Assembly: GCA_023386255.1 (NCBI GenBank)
Contig: JAEWKB010000009.1
Location: 1 to 10,266, forward strand
Source of the DNA: Bacteroidota bacterium
GTDB taxonomy: Bacteria; Bacteroidota; Bacteroidia; Flavobacteriales; Flavobacteriaceae
Direction of reading: 5' to 3'
DNA length: 10,266 bases
Below are positions 1-6,486 of this stretch, piece by piece; the stretch's first letter is position 1, and every line of letters starts with the position of its first letter. A model generated the notes under the pieces. It was not told the DNA's origin, did no database searches, and saw only the letters and a program-made list of their open reading frames with translations. Both the position numbers and the translations under genes were made by a program.

Positions 1-1
1 G

Positions 2-265
2 GATATACCAAAGGAGGTAATACGCATCAACTCCATTGTTACAATCGCTACGGCCCAAAATAACAATAAGTCCTTCCGCCTGGTGCTGCCCGAGGAGAGC
101 GACATTTCAAAAAATTTGCTGTCAATCCTCTCCCCGATGGGCCTCGCCCTTTACGGATATGCTGAAGGCGACCATGTAATATGGGAATTTCCCTCGGGCG
201 TTAATAAAATTACTATCATGAAGGTAGGACAGCCCGGGCAGGATGAAGCAATATTAAACGCTTAA
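2..265 (+). CDS. GreA/GreB-family elongation factor, C-terminal part (5' end outside window)
   Basis: The reading frame is open from base 2 to the TAA at 263-265, so the gene starts upstream of the window. The 87 visible residues match the C-terminal FKBP-like domain of GreA/GreB and Rnk-type proteins: an opening strand 'VIRINSIVTI', then 'FRLVLPEESD', then the hallmark 'ILSPMGLALYGYAEGD', and a closing beta pair ending 'KITIMKVG'. Proteins of this family bind the secondary channel of RNA polymerase and stimulate cleavage of backtracked RNA. The N-terminal coiled coil, which would separate true GreA/GreB from the short stand-alone versions common in Bacteroidota, is not visible. A GTG at 83 lies inside the conserved domain and is not the start. 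The gene converges on the LysR gene, about 100 bases away. Confidence 0.85.
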   Translation, partial: DIPKEVIRINSIVTIATAQNNNKSFRLVLPEESDISKNLLSILSPMGLALYGYAEGDHVIWEFPSGVNKITIMKVGQPGQDEAILNA

Positions 266-352
266 ATATTATTGATTGCCTGTTGCTGAAATTTAAGTTT
301 GAAATTCGGGTGGATAAATTTATAGTCGCCTCACAGAAAAACTCATATTACA

Positions 353-384
353 GTTGTATGAATATTAAAACTGTTCATACCAAC
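353..384. terminator. Inverted repeat at the gre/LysR convergent junction, possible terminator
   Basis: The left arm GTTGTATGAA (353-362) pairs with TTCATACCAAC (374-384) with one bulged base, leaving an 11-base AT-rich loop. It overlaps the LysR stop codon at 365-367 and sits where two converging genes end. There is no strong T tract directly after either side, so a terminator role is only an inference from position. Confidence 0.25.
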
Positions 385-1285
385 TAAACTTTTCCTGTAC
401 AATTATATCTTTTTTTATTTTAAGATATTCCAGGTAGGCACTTGCTACCGGCGAGTGCCTTTTACCTTTCATCCAGATTAAGCTCCACATAGTGGTTATA
501 GGCAATCCTTTAATCGCGATAATTTGCAGGTCTTTATTAAACAATTCATTCTTTATCCCGATTAGTGGCATAATAGAGTACCCCATACCCGAAATTATAG
601 CCTGTTTTACCGCCTCATTTGACGTTAATTCCATCTTCTTGATATGCGATACCTCATTACGGGCCAAAAATTCAGTCATTGTCTGGCGCGTTCCGGAACC
701 TTCTTCCCTAAAGATGAGTGGGAGGTCTTTAAAAATATCGGTAGTAGTATATGTTTTAAAGGAGCGTGCAGTATTGCCAACCAAATGAAGTTTATTTTTT
801 AAAAGATCCATCTTTTCTATATCCATTTTAGCAGGCAATACAGATACCAGTGCAAAATCTACTTCGTTGTTATACAGGCTGGCTATTACATCTCTTTTAT
901 TGGTTACATCCATGGCCAGCTCTACAGACGGATTAGCATTAAGAAAGTCTGACAGAAAATAAGGCATAATGTATTTACCGGTTGAAACCACCGATATTTT
1001 AAGTTTGCCAAACAACTGTCCTTTATATTCTGCCGTCCTGTAGTTAATAGCGTGTACCTGCTCCAGTATTGCTTCCGAAGCCTGCGCTACCTCTTTGCCA
1101 AAAGCGGTGATATAAATCTTTCTCCCGATGGTTTCAATCAGTGGTATATCAAACTGTGCCTGGAAGTTTTTCAGTTGTATTGATACTGCCGGCTGTGTAA
1201 GGTGCAGTTCTTCAGCTGCTTTGGTAATGCTTTGTTTCTGTGCTACTTTTAAAAAAATTTGCAATTGATGAAGTGTATAATTCAT
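365..1285 (-). CDS. LysR-family transcriptional regulator
   Basis: A full-length LysR-type regulator of 306 residues, the normal family size. The N-terminal winged helix-turn-helix is clear: 'LHQLQIFLKVAQKQSITKAA' at about residues 5-24, then 'LHLTQPAVSIQLKNFQ' at 28-42, the recognition helix. A long linker helix follows to about residue 90, and the rest (about 91-295) is the two-lobed periplasmic-binding-like effector domain, opening 'GKLKISVVSTGKYIMPYFL' and containing 'EVDFALVSV'. The start at 1285 gives the usual 'MNYTLHQLQIFLKVA' opening. The gene is divergent from isocitrate dehydrogenase with 92 bases between starts, the classic arrangement in which a LysR protein controls its neighbour and itself. 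The effector cannot be told from sequence. The fold resembles CbbR/CysB-type members, and a bicarbonate transporter lies on the same segment, so an inorganic-carbon or central-carbon signal is conceivable but unproven. Confidence 0.93.
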   Translation of the reverse strand: MNYTLHQLQIFLKVAQKQSITKAAEELHLTQPAVSIQLKNFQAQFDIPLIETIGRKIYITAFGKEVAQASEAILEQVHAINYRTAEYKGQLFGKLKISVVSTGKYIMPYFLSDFLNANPSVELAMDVTNKRDVIASLYNNEVDFALVSVLPAKMDIEKMDLLKNKLHLVGNTARSFKTYTTTDIFKDLPLIFREEGSGTRQTMTEFLARNEVSHIKKMELTSNEAVKQAIISGMGYSIMPLIGIKNELFNKDLQIIAIKGLPITTMWSLIWMKGKRHSPVASAYLEYLKIKKDIIVQEKFSWYEQF

Positions 1286-1309
1286 AAAAATTTTTTATGT
1301 AATTCATTT

Positions 1310-1317
1310 CAAATATA
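1310..1317 (-). promoter_or_regulatory. Candidate -7 element for the LysR gene
   Basis: CAAATATA on the plus strand reads TATATTTG on the minus strand, matching the Bacteroidota -7 consensus TAnnTTTG. It lies 25 bases upstream of the LysR start. No TTG (-33) was found at the expected spacing, so only half of the promoter is supported. Confidence 0.4.
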
Positions 1318-1343
1318 AATAAAAATATATTAATTATCCGAAA

Positions 1344-1351
1344 TACATTTG
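1344..1351 (+). promoter_or_regulatory. Candidate -7 element for isocitrate dehydrogenase
   Basis: TACATTTG fits TAnnTTTG exactly and lies 26 bases before the ATG at 1378. No -33 TTG sits 17-23 bases upstream; that stretch is A/T only. The absence of a good -33 element is compatible with activator dependence, for example on the divergent LysR protein, but this is inference. Confidence 0.4.
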
Positions 1352-1377
1352 CCTTGTTAATCTTTAAAACTTTTTTA

Positions 1378-2811
1378 ATGAAAAAAATCACAGTTGCAAA
1401 AGGTGACGGCATAGGGCCGGAAATTATGGATGCCACGCTGGCCGTAATAATGGCGGCGGGCGCCCAGATTGAGATTGAAGAGATTGAAGTAGGGGAGAAT
1501 GTTTACCTGAGCGGAAATACTTCCGGAATCTCTACGGAATCGTGGGACGTCATCAGGAGGAATAAAGTTTTCCTTAAGGCTCCTATTACCACACCGCAAG
1601 GCGGCGGCTACAAGAGCCTTAATGTTACTACGCGCAAGTTCCTGGGACTATATGCCAATGTTCGGCCGTGTATTAGCCTTCACCCTTTTGTGCAGACCAA
1701 GCACCCGGTTATGGATGTAGTTATAATCCGTGAGAATGAAGAAGACCTGTATGCTGGGATAGAGCACCAACAAACCGATGAGGTAGTTCAGTGCCTTAAG
1801 CTTATTTCAAGGCCCGGCTGTGAAAAAATAGTAAGGTATGCATTTGAGTATGCCAGGCAGTATGGCAGGAAAAAAGTTACGTGCTTTACCAAAGATAACA
1901 TTATGAAACAGACTGATGGTCTTTTCCATAAGGTGTTTGATGAGATTGCGGCCGACTATCCTGAGATTGAAAATGAGCACTGGATTATTGATATCGGCGC
2001 TGCTAAAATGGCTGATACGCCTGAAGCTTTTGATGTTATAGTGATGCCGAACCTGTATGGCGATATCCTTTCAGACGTGGCAGCACAGATTGCAGGCTCA
2101 GTAGGCCTTGCGGGATCTTCAAATATTGGTGAAGAGTGCGCTATGTTCGAAGCGATACACGGTTCTGCTCCGCGCCGCGCCGGGCAAAACATGGCTAACC
2201 CTTCAGGGTTGTTGCAGGGCGCTGTGATGATGCTGAACCATATAGGACAGACCGATGTTGCAGAAAGGGTACAGAATGCCTGGCTCAGGACTATAGAGGA
2301 GGGTATTCACACCTATGACCTTTACAAGGAAGGTATGAGCAGCCAGCTAGTTGGCACTAAAGAGTTTGCTGCCGCTGTTATTGCCAATCTCGGTAACGTT
2401 CCATCACAGCTTAAGCCCGTGAGCTACAGCAGCAGCAAGGCAATTGAGCTGCCTCCTTATAAAAGGCGCACTCCTGCAGTCAAAGAGCTTGTGGGGGTTG
2501 ACATCTTTGTGCACTGGGCCGGCTCTGACCCTGAAGAGCTTGCCGGTATGGTAAGAAAGGTTGAGGGGAAGGATATTAAACTTTCTATGATTACCAACAG
2601 GGGCATCAAGGTATGGCCAGAAGGCTTCCGCGAAACATTCTGCACCGACCACTGGCGCTGCCGCTTTAAAAAAGGAGGCAATGAAATATCTAAGGAGGAA
2701 ATTATCGGCCTTATAAGCGCCTGCACAGAGCTAGGAATAGATGTAATAAAAACTGAAAACCTGTATAAGTTTGATGGAAAAGATGCTTACTCACTCGGCC
2801 AGGGCCAATAA
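1378..2811 (+). CDS. icd: Isocitrate dehydrogenase, NADP-type, with C-terminal extension
   Basis: Catalyses oxidative decarboxylation of isocitrate to 2-oxoglutarate in the TCA cycle. The ATG at 1378 gives 477 residues starting 'MKKITVAKGDGIGPEI', the canonical first strand and glycine loop; a TTG at 1354 would add eight unlikely residues. Substrate-binding residues fit the family: S80, N82, R86 and R96 in 'KSLNVTTRKFLGLYANVRP', R118 and Y125 in 'IRENEEDLYAG', K172, and the metal-binding aspartates D229 and D233 in 'NLYGDILSDVAAQIAG'. After 'HGSAP' (261-265) come two arginines. Basic residues here favour the 2'-phosphate of NADP, whereas NAD-dependent relatives have Asp-Ile. About 135 residues beyond the core (from ~345) form an extra domain as in Thermus thermophilus and Rickettsia IDH. 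This differs from the ~740-residue monomeric IDH found in many bacteria. The cofactor call is by homology. The 3' end overlaps the next small gene. Confidence 0.95.
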   Translation: MKKITVAKGDGIGPEIMDATLAVIMAAGAQIEIEEIEVGENVYLSGNTSGISTESWDVIRRNKVFLKAPITTPQGGGYKSLNVTTRKFLGLYANVRPCISLHPFVQTKHPVMDVVIIRENEEDLYAGIEHQQTDEVVQCLKLISRPGCEKIVRYAFEYARQYGRKKVTCFTKDNIMKQTDGLFHKVFDEIAADYPEIENEHWIIDIGAAKMADTPEAFDVIVMPNLYGDILSDVAAQIAGSVGLAGSSNIGEECAMFEAIHGSAPRRAGQNMANPSGLLQGAVMMLNHIGQTDVAERVQNAWLRTIEEGIHTYDLYKEGMSSQLVGTKEFAAAVIANLGNVPSQLKPVSYSSSKAIELPPYKRRTPAVKELVGVDIFVHWAGSDPEELAGMVRKVEGKDIKLSMITNRGIKVWPEGFRETFCTDHWRCRFKKGGNEISKEEIIGLISACTELGIDVIKTENLYKFDGKDAYSLGQGQ

Positions 2812-2980
2812 ACTGATTAAACAGGGGAGGGGTGAACTTTTGATTATAACGGTGCTTGCAGCCACAGGGGCAGCTTTGCTGCTGTCTCCGTGGCCCTGCA
2901 CAAAGGCTGCTCTTCCTGCTATACTAATAATTATCGGATGTATAATCATTAAATTTTTGAAAACACATGGCAACGTATAA
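2774..2980 (+). CDS. Small two-helix membrane protein, unknown function
   Basis: I do not recognise this 68-residue protein. A basic N-terminus (residues 1-20, with R10, K13, K16, R19) is followed by two hydrophobic segments, about 21-39 ('ELLIITVLAATGAALLLS') and 45-62 ('AALPAILIIIGCIIIKFL'), separated by a short 'PWPCTK' turn. This suggests a helical hairpin in the inner membrane with both ends in the cytoplasm. The reading frame overlaps the last 38 bases of isocitrate dehydrogenase and the first 14 of the next gene, which supports translation within one operon. The start could be TTG 2771, ATG 2774 or ATG 2783; ATG 2774 is chosen as the first ATG. A random open frame rarely gives two clean membrane segments with flanking charges, but a non-coding frame is not excluded. 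Confidence 0.55.
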   Translation: MEKMLTHSARANKLIKQGRGELLIITVLAATGAALLLSPWPCTKAALPAILIIIGCIIIKFLKTHGNV

Positions 2981-3224
2981 ATTAATTGACGGTGAGTTTA
3001 CCGTGGCTGAAGCAAAAGAGCTGGTGGCAAACCTACTCGAGTACAAGATACAGTATCACAGCAGGCAAAATTTTAGCGACGAAATTCGCAGTGGACGCAG
3101 CAATGAGCAATCTTTAAAAAGAAGTGAAGAGCTTACACGGACAAAAGAAGCATTCCTGGAACGGATGGCATTGCTTGATCCCGAAAAAAAGATAGTAATG
3201 AGTGCTGATATAATGATAATGTAA
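2967..3224 (+). CDS. Conserved-looking hypothetical protein, 85 residues
   Basis: No function is assigned. The protein opens 'MATYKLIDGEFTVAEAKELV', a short strand then a helix, a pattern I associate with small cytosolic Bacteroidota proteins of unknown role. Residues about 13-70 are predicted mostly helical and highly charged (for example 'LKRSEELTRTKEAFLERM'), likely a helical hairpin or coiled coil. It ends in a short hydrophobic strand 'IVMSADIMIM'. No signal peptide, membrane segment or cysteine is present. The start overlaps the upstream membrane miniprotein by 14 bases, and its TAA stop shares a base with the ATG of the next gene (TAATG at 3222-3226). It is therefore probably translated by coupling with its neighbours. 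Confidence 0.75.
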   Translation: MATYKLIDGEFTVAEAKELVANLLEYKIQYHSRQNFSDEIRSGRSNEQSLKRSEELTRTKEAFLERMALLDPEKKIVMSADIMIM

Positions 3225-4060
3225 TGTTTGCCGGCAGAAAACTTCTTATTGTAACAAAACACGGTAAAGAGAAAGTGCTGGCTCCTGTGCTGGAGCAGGC
3301 ACTTGGTGTAAGCTGTATAGTGGCCGAAGGTTTTAATACAGACCTGCTTGGCACCTTTACCGGTGAAGTAGAGAGGAAAGATGATGCGTTAAGCACTCTT
3401 CGCCGTAAATGCCAAGAAGGCCTATCCGCCTTGGGCTATGACCTGGCTGTTGCCAGTGAAGGGTCTTTCGGCCCACATCCCTCTGTTTTTTTTTCAGCCG
3501 GCGATGATGAGCTGGTAATGCTGGTGGATAAGCAGAACAGCCTTGAAATCGTTGCCCGTGAAATATCGTTGGACACCAACTTTAACGGCGCAGAAATTTA
3601 TGGCCCGCACCAGCTTGAAGAATTCCTGGGTCCGGCCTGTTTCCCCAGCCATGCAGTTATTCTACGTAGGAAACGTAACAGCAGTGAGGGTATTGTAAAA
3701 GGCATTACGGACCGAGGAGCGCTTGAACGTTTGAGTCTGGACTACCTTGCCAGGTATGGCAGCTATTATATAGAAACAGATATGCGGGCAATGTATAACC
3801 CCAAACGCATGGATGTAATAGCAAAGGCAGCGGAAAAGCTTGCGCAGAAAATCAGTGCGCGCTGCCCTAATTGCGGGCAACCCGGTTTCGGAGTAACCCA
3901 AGGGCGCTCTGGCCTGCCATGCCAGTTGTGCGGTTCTGCTACTGCTTCTACGCTAAGCCACATATATTGCTGCGCCGGTTGTAACTACTCGGAAGAAAAG
4001 TTATACCCCAACGGCAGGAAAACTCAGGAGCCAATGTACTGCGATTATTGCAACCCATGA
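3224..4060 (+). CDS. DUF6671-like protein with two C-terminal zinc ribbons
   Basis: A 278-residue protein that I recognise as DUF6671-like. The N-terminal ~190 residues form an alpha/beta domain beginning 'MFAGRKLLIVTKHGKEKVLA', with conserved-looking patches 'GTFTGEVERKDD' (43-54), 'DLAVASEGSFGPHP' (73-86) and 'FPSHAVILRR' (140-149). The C-terminal ~65 residues hold four metal-ligand pairs: CPNC (214-217), CQLC (233-236), CAGC (250-253) and CDYC (273-276), enough for two zinc sites. The biochemical function is unknown. The 'ASEGSFGPHP' patch, rich in Gly/Ser/His, could be an active or ligand site, but this is inference. The ATG overlaps the upstream stop (TAATG), and the TGA overlaps the Sua5 ATG (ATGA at 4057-4060), indicating tight translational coupling with tRNA-modification gene sua5. 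An RNA- or translation-related role is possible but not shown. Confidence 0.85.
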   Translation: MFAGRKLLIVTKHGKEKVLAPVLEQALGVSCIVAEGFNTDLLGTFTGEVERKDDALSTLRRKCQEGLSALGYDLAVASEGSFGPHPSVFFSAGDDELVMLVDKQNSLEIVAREISLDTNFNGAEIYGPHQLEEFLGPACFPSHAVILRRKRNSSEGIVKGITDRGALERLSLDYLARYGSYYIETDMRAMYNPKRMDVIAKAAEKLAQKISARCPNCGQPGFGVTQGRSGLPCQLCGSATASTLSHIYCCAGCNYSEEKLYPNGRKTQEPMYCDYCNP

Positions 4061-5029
4061 AAGATACAATTATTACAACTGACCCGGCTATAGCGGCAGA
4101 AGCGTTACGTATGGGTAAAATTATAGGGATGCCTACAGAAACCGTTTATGGGCTGGCAGCGGCCATTGATTCCGTTGAAGCGCTTAAAAGCATCTTCGAG
4201 ATTAAGCAGCGTCCCTATAATAACCCGCTGATCCTCCATATTTATGATGTAAATCAACTCGAGGATATCGCAATTTCAGTATCCGGATCCGCAAAAGCAT
4301 TGGCTGAAGCCTTTTGGCCAGGTCCGCTGACCCTGCTGCTAAGGAAAGCGCCTTCTGTGCCGGATATTGTTACGGCAGGGCTGGATACGGTAGCGGTGCG
4401 TATACCGGGGCATCCTTTGGCCCTCGAACTGCTGCGAAAAGTAAACAAGCCTGTGGCAGCACCCAGCGCAAACCCATTTGGGCAAATAAGCCCGACTGAA
4501 GCTGCCCATGTAGCCGGCTACTTTAATGCGCAAATACCAATAATACTTGATGGCGGCCCCTGCACCGTAGGCTTTGAATCCACAATTGTTGGTTTTAATG
4601 ATGAAAGGGCTGTGATCTACAGGCATGGCAGCATAACGCAAACCCAGATTGCTGAAGTTTGCAAAACTGCTACTGTAGATGGTTCTGCTGAAAAGGCAAT
4701 AGTTGCACCGGGCATGTATTTGCGGCATTACGCACCCCGTACGCCTTTACTGTTCTCATCTGACCTGGCAGCCCTTATTAAGAGGTATGCCGGTTGCAAA
4801 ATTGGGCTTCTGTACTATAATCAATATACGCCTGATTTTATTAGCTGTGCCACCGTTGCCCAAAACATTGAGCGCGTGCGGTAATCTTTATGAAGCTGCA
4901 GCCAACCTCTACAGGTCACTTCACCAGATGGACAAAGAACAGCTTGATGTGATTATAGTAGAGGAATTTCCCGGGCACGGCATTGGGCGCGCATTAAATG
5001 ATAAACTTCTTAGAGCTTCAAAGCCATGA
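4057..5029 (+). pseudogene. sua5: L-threonylcarbamoyladenylate synthase (Sua5 type), frameshifted
   Basis: Makes threonylcarbamoyl-AMP from threonine, bicarbonate and ATP, the first step of tRNA t6A37 synthesis. The YrdC domain is intact: 'GMPTETVYGL' (24-33), 'KQRPYNNPL' (50-58), 'WPGPLTLLL' (87-95), 'VRIPGHP' (114-120), 'PSANP' (136-140) and 'FESTIVGF' (173-180). The linker 'APGMYLRHYAP' (217-227) and the start of the Sua5 domain follow. The frame stops early at 4884, after 275 residues. Removing one A from the AAAA run at 4862-4865 joins Q269 to 'TLSACGNLYEAAANLYRSL' and then 'DVIIVEEFPGHGIGRALNDK', the usual Sua5 C-terminus. The joined protein has 323 residues, the expected length. ATG 4057 overlaps the upstream stop, and the restored TGA overlaps the next ATG (5026). 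As t6A synthesis is usually essential, a sequencing error is as likely as a real lesion; otherwise the catalytic domain alone may suffice. Confidence 0.9.
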
Positions 5030-5228
5030 CAGGTAATGTCATCAGAAATGCCTATCTGGTTCATGAAGGCACACGGCGGTTTACAGATATTAACATCGGT
5101 AAGGAAGCTACACATTTGCCCACAAAGTTATGATGACATTTGTGAATGGTACTATAACTTATGACCAGGGAACTTTTATCGGAAGCCCAGGTGGTAAGCG
5201 CCTGCTCTTTGAGAAATACGGAACTTAA
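5026..5228 (+). pseudogene. pyrC: Dihydroorotase-like amidohydrolase remnant, catalytic core deleted
   Basis: Two short coding pieces flank a junction near 5100. The first starts at ATG 5026 (ATGA overlap with the restored Sua5 stop) and reads 'MTGNVIRNAYLVHEGTRRFT' then 'DINIG', like the N-terminal beta strand of dihydroorotase-type amidohydrolases ('xIKNAxIVxEG...xDVxI'). In another frame, from about 5103, 'GSYTFAHKVMMTFVNGTITY' and 'DQGTFIGSPGGKRLLFEKYG' then a Thr and TAA at 5226-5228 match the typical dihydroorotase C-terminus ('GxTFxxKVxxTFVNG', 'VYxxGxF', 'GxRLxF'). Between them about 380 residues are absent, including the metal-binding HxH, the catalytic histidines and the Asp, so no enzyme can be made. 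The first piece runs on only to TGA 5131-5133. A complete dihydroorotase elsewhere would explain tolerance; an assembly collapse is the other explanation. The exact subfamily is inferred from short ends only. Confidence 0.65.
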
Positions 5229-5239
5229 AACTAAACTTT

Positions 5240-6196
5240 ATGAACTTTAACCTGCTGATTGAGAACCTTACAAATCCCGCATTATTATTTTTTATTCTTG
5301 GCATTATCGCGGTTTACCTTAAGAGCGACCTTGAAATACCGGCTAATTCATCAAAATTTATTTCGCTATACCTTCTTTTTGCTATTGGTTTTAAAGGAGG
5401 GCAGGAACTATCTCACGAAAATTTTACCCTTAAAATTTTATGGGCTATGCTCTTTGGGATGGCTTTGGCGGTACTTATTCCATTGTATGTATTCTTTATC
5501 CTGAAGCGTAAGTTTAACATTTACGATTCGGGTGCAATTGCTGCAGCCTACGGGTCGGTAAGCGCGGTAACTTTTGTAACAGCGGCGTCGTATCTCGAGC
5601 TTCAGGGGCAGCAGCTTACGGGCCATATGGTTGCCATTATGGCGCTTATGGAATCTCCGGCCATTATTGCGGGCCTTATCCTCATCTCAGTCTTCGCATT
5701 AGAAAATGACAGTGTGAGCAAGCGCAGCGTCTTGCACCATTCGTTAACCAACGGCAGCGTCCTGCTCATCATAGGAAGCCTTATCATCGGATATTTGGCC
5801 AGCGCAGAGCAGGCACAGGGAATTAAGCCTTTTACTAATGACCTGTTTAAGGGGTTTCTGGCCATCTTCCTGCTCGATATGGGTATTGTAAGCGGAAAAA
5901 AGCTGGGATCATTGTTCAGGCAGGGGTGGTTTCCCTTCGCAGTGGGCATTGTGGTGCCTCTCTTTAACGGAGCAACAGTGGCTTTTGCCAGCCGGCTGGT
6001 TACTGAAAGTGCTTCAGACAGGTTTGTATTTGCAATTCTTGCAGCCAGCGCCTCGTATATAGCAGTACCCGCAGCAATGAAGATAGCGGCTCCAAAGGCA
6101 AACCCCGCATTCTATCTTCCTATGGCGCTTGGTGTAACCTTTCCTTTCAATATTACTTTAGGTTTCCCGCTGTACTATTTAGTTGCTGCTATCTAG
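5240..6196 (+). CDS. sbtA: SbtA-type sodium-dependent bicarbonate permease
   Basis: A 318-residue inner-membrane protein of the SbtA (formerly DUF897) family, which imports HCO3- with Na+. About ten hydrophobic helices are visible, in two inverted halves of five. Family hallmarks are present: 'AIGFKGGQELS' (48-58), 'AAAYGSVSAVTFVTAASYLE' (101-120) at the first-half substrate site, 'MALMESPAIIAGL' (134-146), 'LLDMGIVSGKKLG' (211-223) and the second-half counterpart 'ILAASASYIAVPAAMKIAAP' (266-285). The length is slightly below cyanobacterial SbtA (~370), mainly because the loop between the halves is short. The cyanobacterial PII-like partner SbtB is not encoded beside it. It lies just after the dihydroorotase scar, with 11 bases between the remnant's stop and ATG 5240, and no promoter was seen, so it probably belongs to the same transcript. 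In a heterotroph, bicarbonate could feed carboxylases; that role is inferred. Confidence 0.92.
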   Translation: MNFNLLIENLTNPALLFFILGIIAVYLKSDLEIPANSSKFISLYLLFAIGFKGGQELSHENFTLKILWAMLFGMALAVLIPLYVFFILKRKFNIYDSGAIAAAYGSVSAVTFVTAASYLELQGQQLTGHMVAIMALMESPAIIAGLILISVFALENDSVSKRSVLHHSLTNGSVLLIIGSLIIGYLASAEQAQGIKPFTNDLFKGFLAIFLLDMGIVSGKKLGSLFRQGWFPFAVGIVVPLFNGATVAFASRLVTESASDRFVFAILAASASYIAVPAAMKIAAPKANPAFYLPMALGVTFPFNITLGFPLYYLVAAI

Positions 6197-6403
6197 CGGA
6201 ATATGCCGCAAATATTGGATTATGAGGCAGTATTCTCTTTCGCATTTTATAATAATTTGAGAAAATAGCTTGTTATCAGCGTTAATTTCTACGTTAATTC
6301 GTGTAAAATTATAGGTTTATCCGTTTGGGATAAGGATCTATCGCCCTTCCCTTGTTTGTTTTTTGCGAATGATCAATCGTAGGTGTCATGAAAGTGTGAT
6401 ATT

Positions 6404-6434
6404 AAAAAAAGGCTACCTTATTAATGATAGCCTT
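6404..6434 (-). terminator. Rho-independent terminator of the minus-strand operon
   Basis: Read on the minus strand, AAGGCTA (6434-6428) and TAGCCTT (6415-6409) form a perfect 7-bp stem around a 12-base loop, followed directly by a T run (seven A on the plus strand, 6404-6410). It lies 53 bases past the stop of the SRPBCC-VOC gene. The plus-strand side has only a broken T tract, so any role in ending the SbtA transcript would be weaker. Confidence 0.65.
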
Positions 6435-6486
6435 ATGTTATTTTTAATAGTTCACGTTCATGTGTAAGATAATAGATTTTAATCGT

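Noticed and set aside
492..788. Plus-strand ORF inside the LysR gene
   Set aside because: Antisense shadow of a clear LysR effector domain.
1354..1377. TTG start extending isocitrate dehydrogenase
   Set aside because: The eight added residues are not part of the family; ATG 1378 gives the standard N-terminus and sits correctly after the -7 element.
2665..2700. Two AAGGAGG-like sequences inside icd, one followed by ATG
   Set aside because: The ATG frame ends after 11 codons, and Bacteroidota rarely use Shine-Dalgarno pairing; the GGAGG strings encode Gly-Gly and Lys-Glu-Glu in frame.
4858..4866. Programmed ribosomal frameshift at CCCAAAA in Sua5
   Set aside because: The heptamer is not in the register needed for a -1 slip, and the restored frame needs a +1 shift; no stimulatory structure was evident.
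4703..5029. Independent 108-residue gene overlapping Sua5
   Set aside because: Its last ~54 residues are the Sua5 C-terminus displaced by the frameshift; the earlier part is an out-of-frame reading of Sua5.
5042..5163. Small ORF from ATG near 5038 across the junction
   Set aside because: Its frame matches neither of the amidohydrolase pieces, and the product has no recognisable features.
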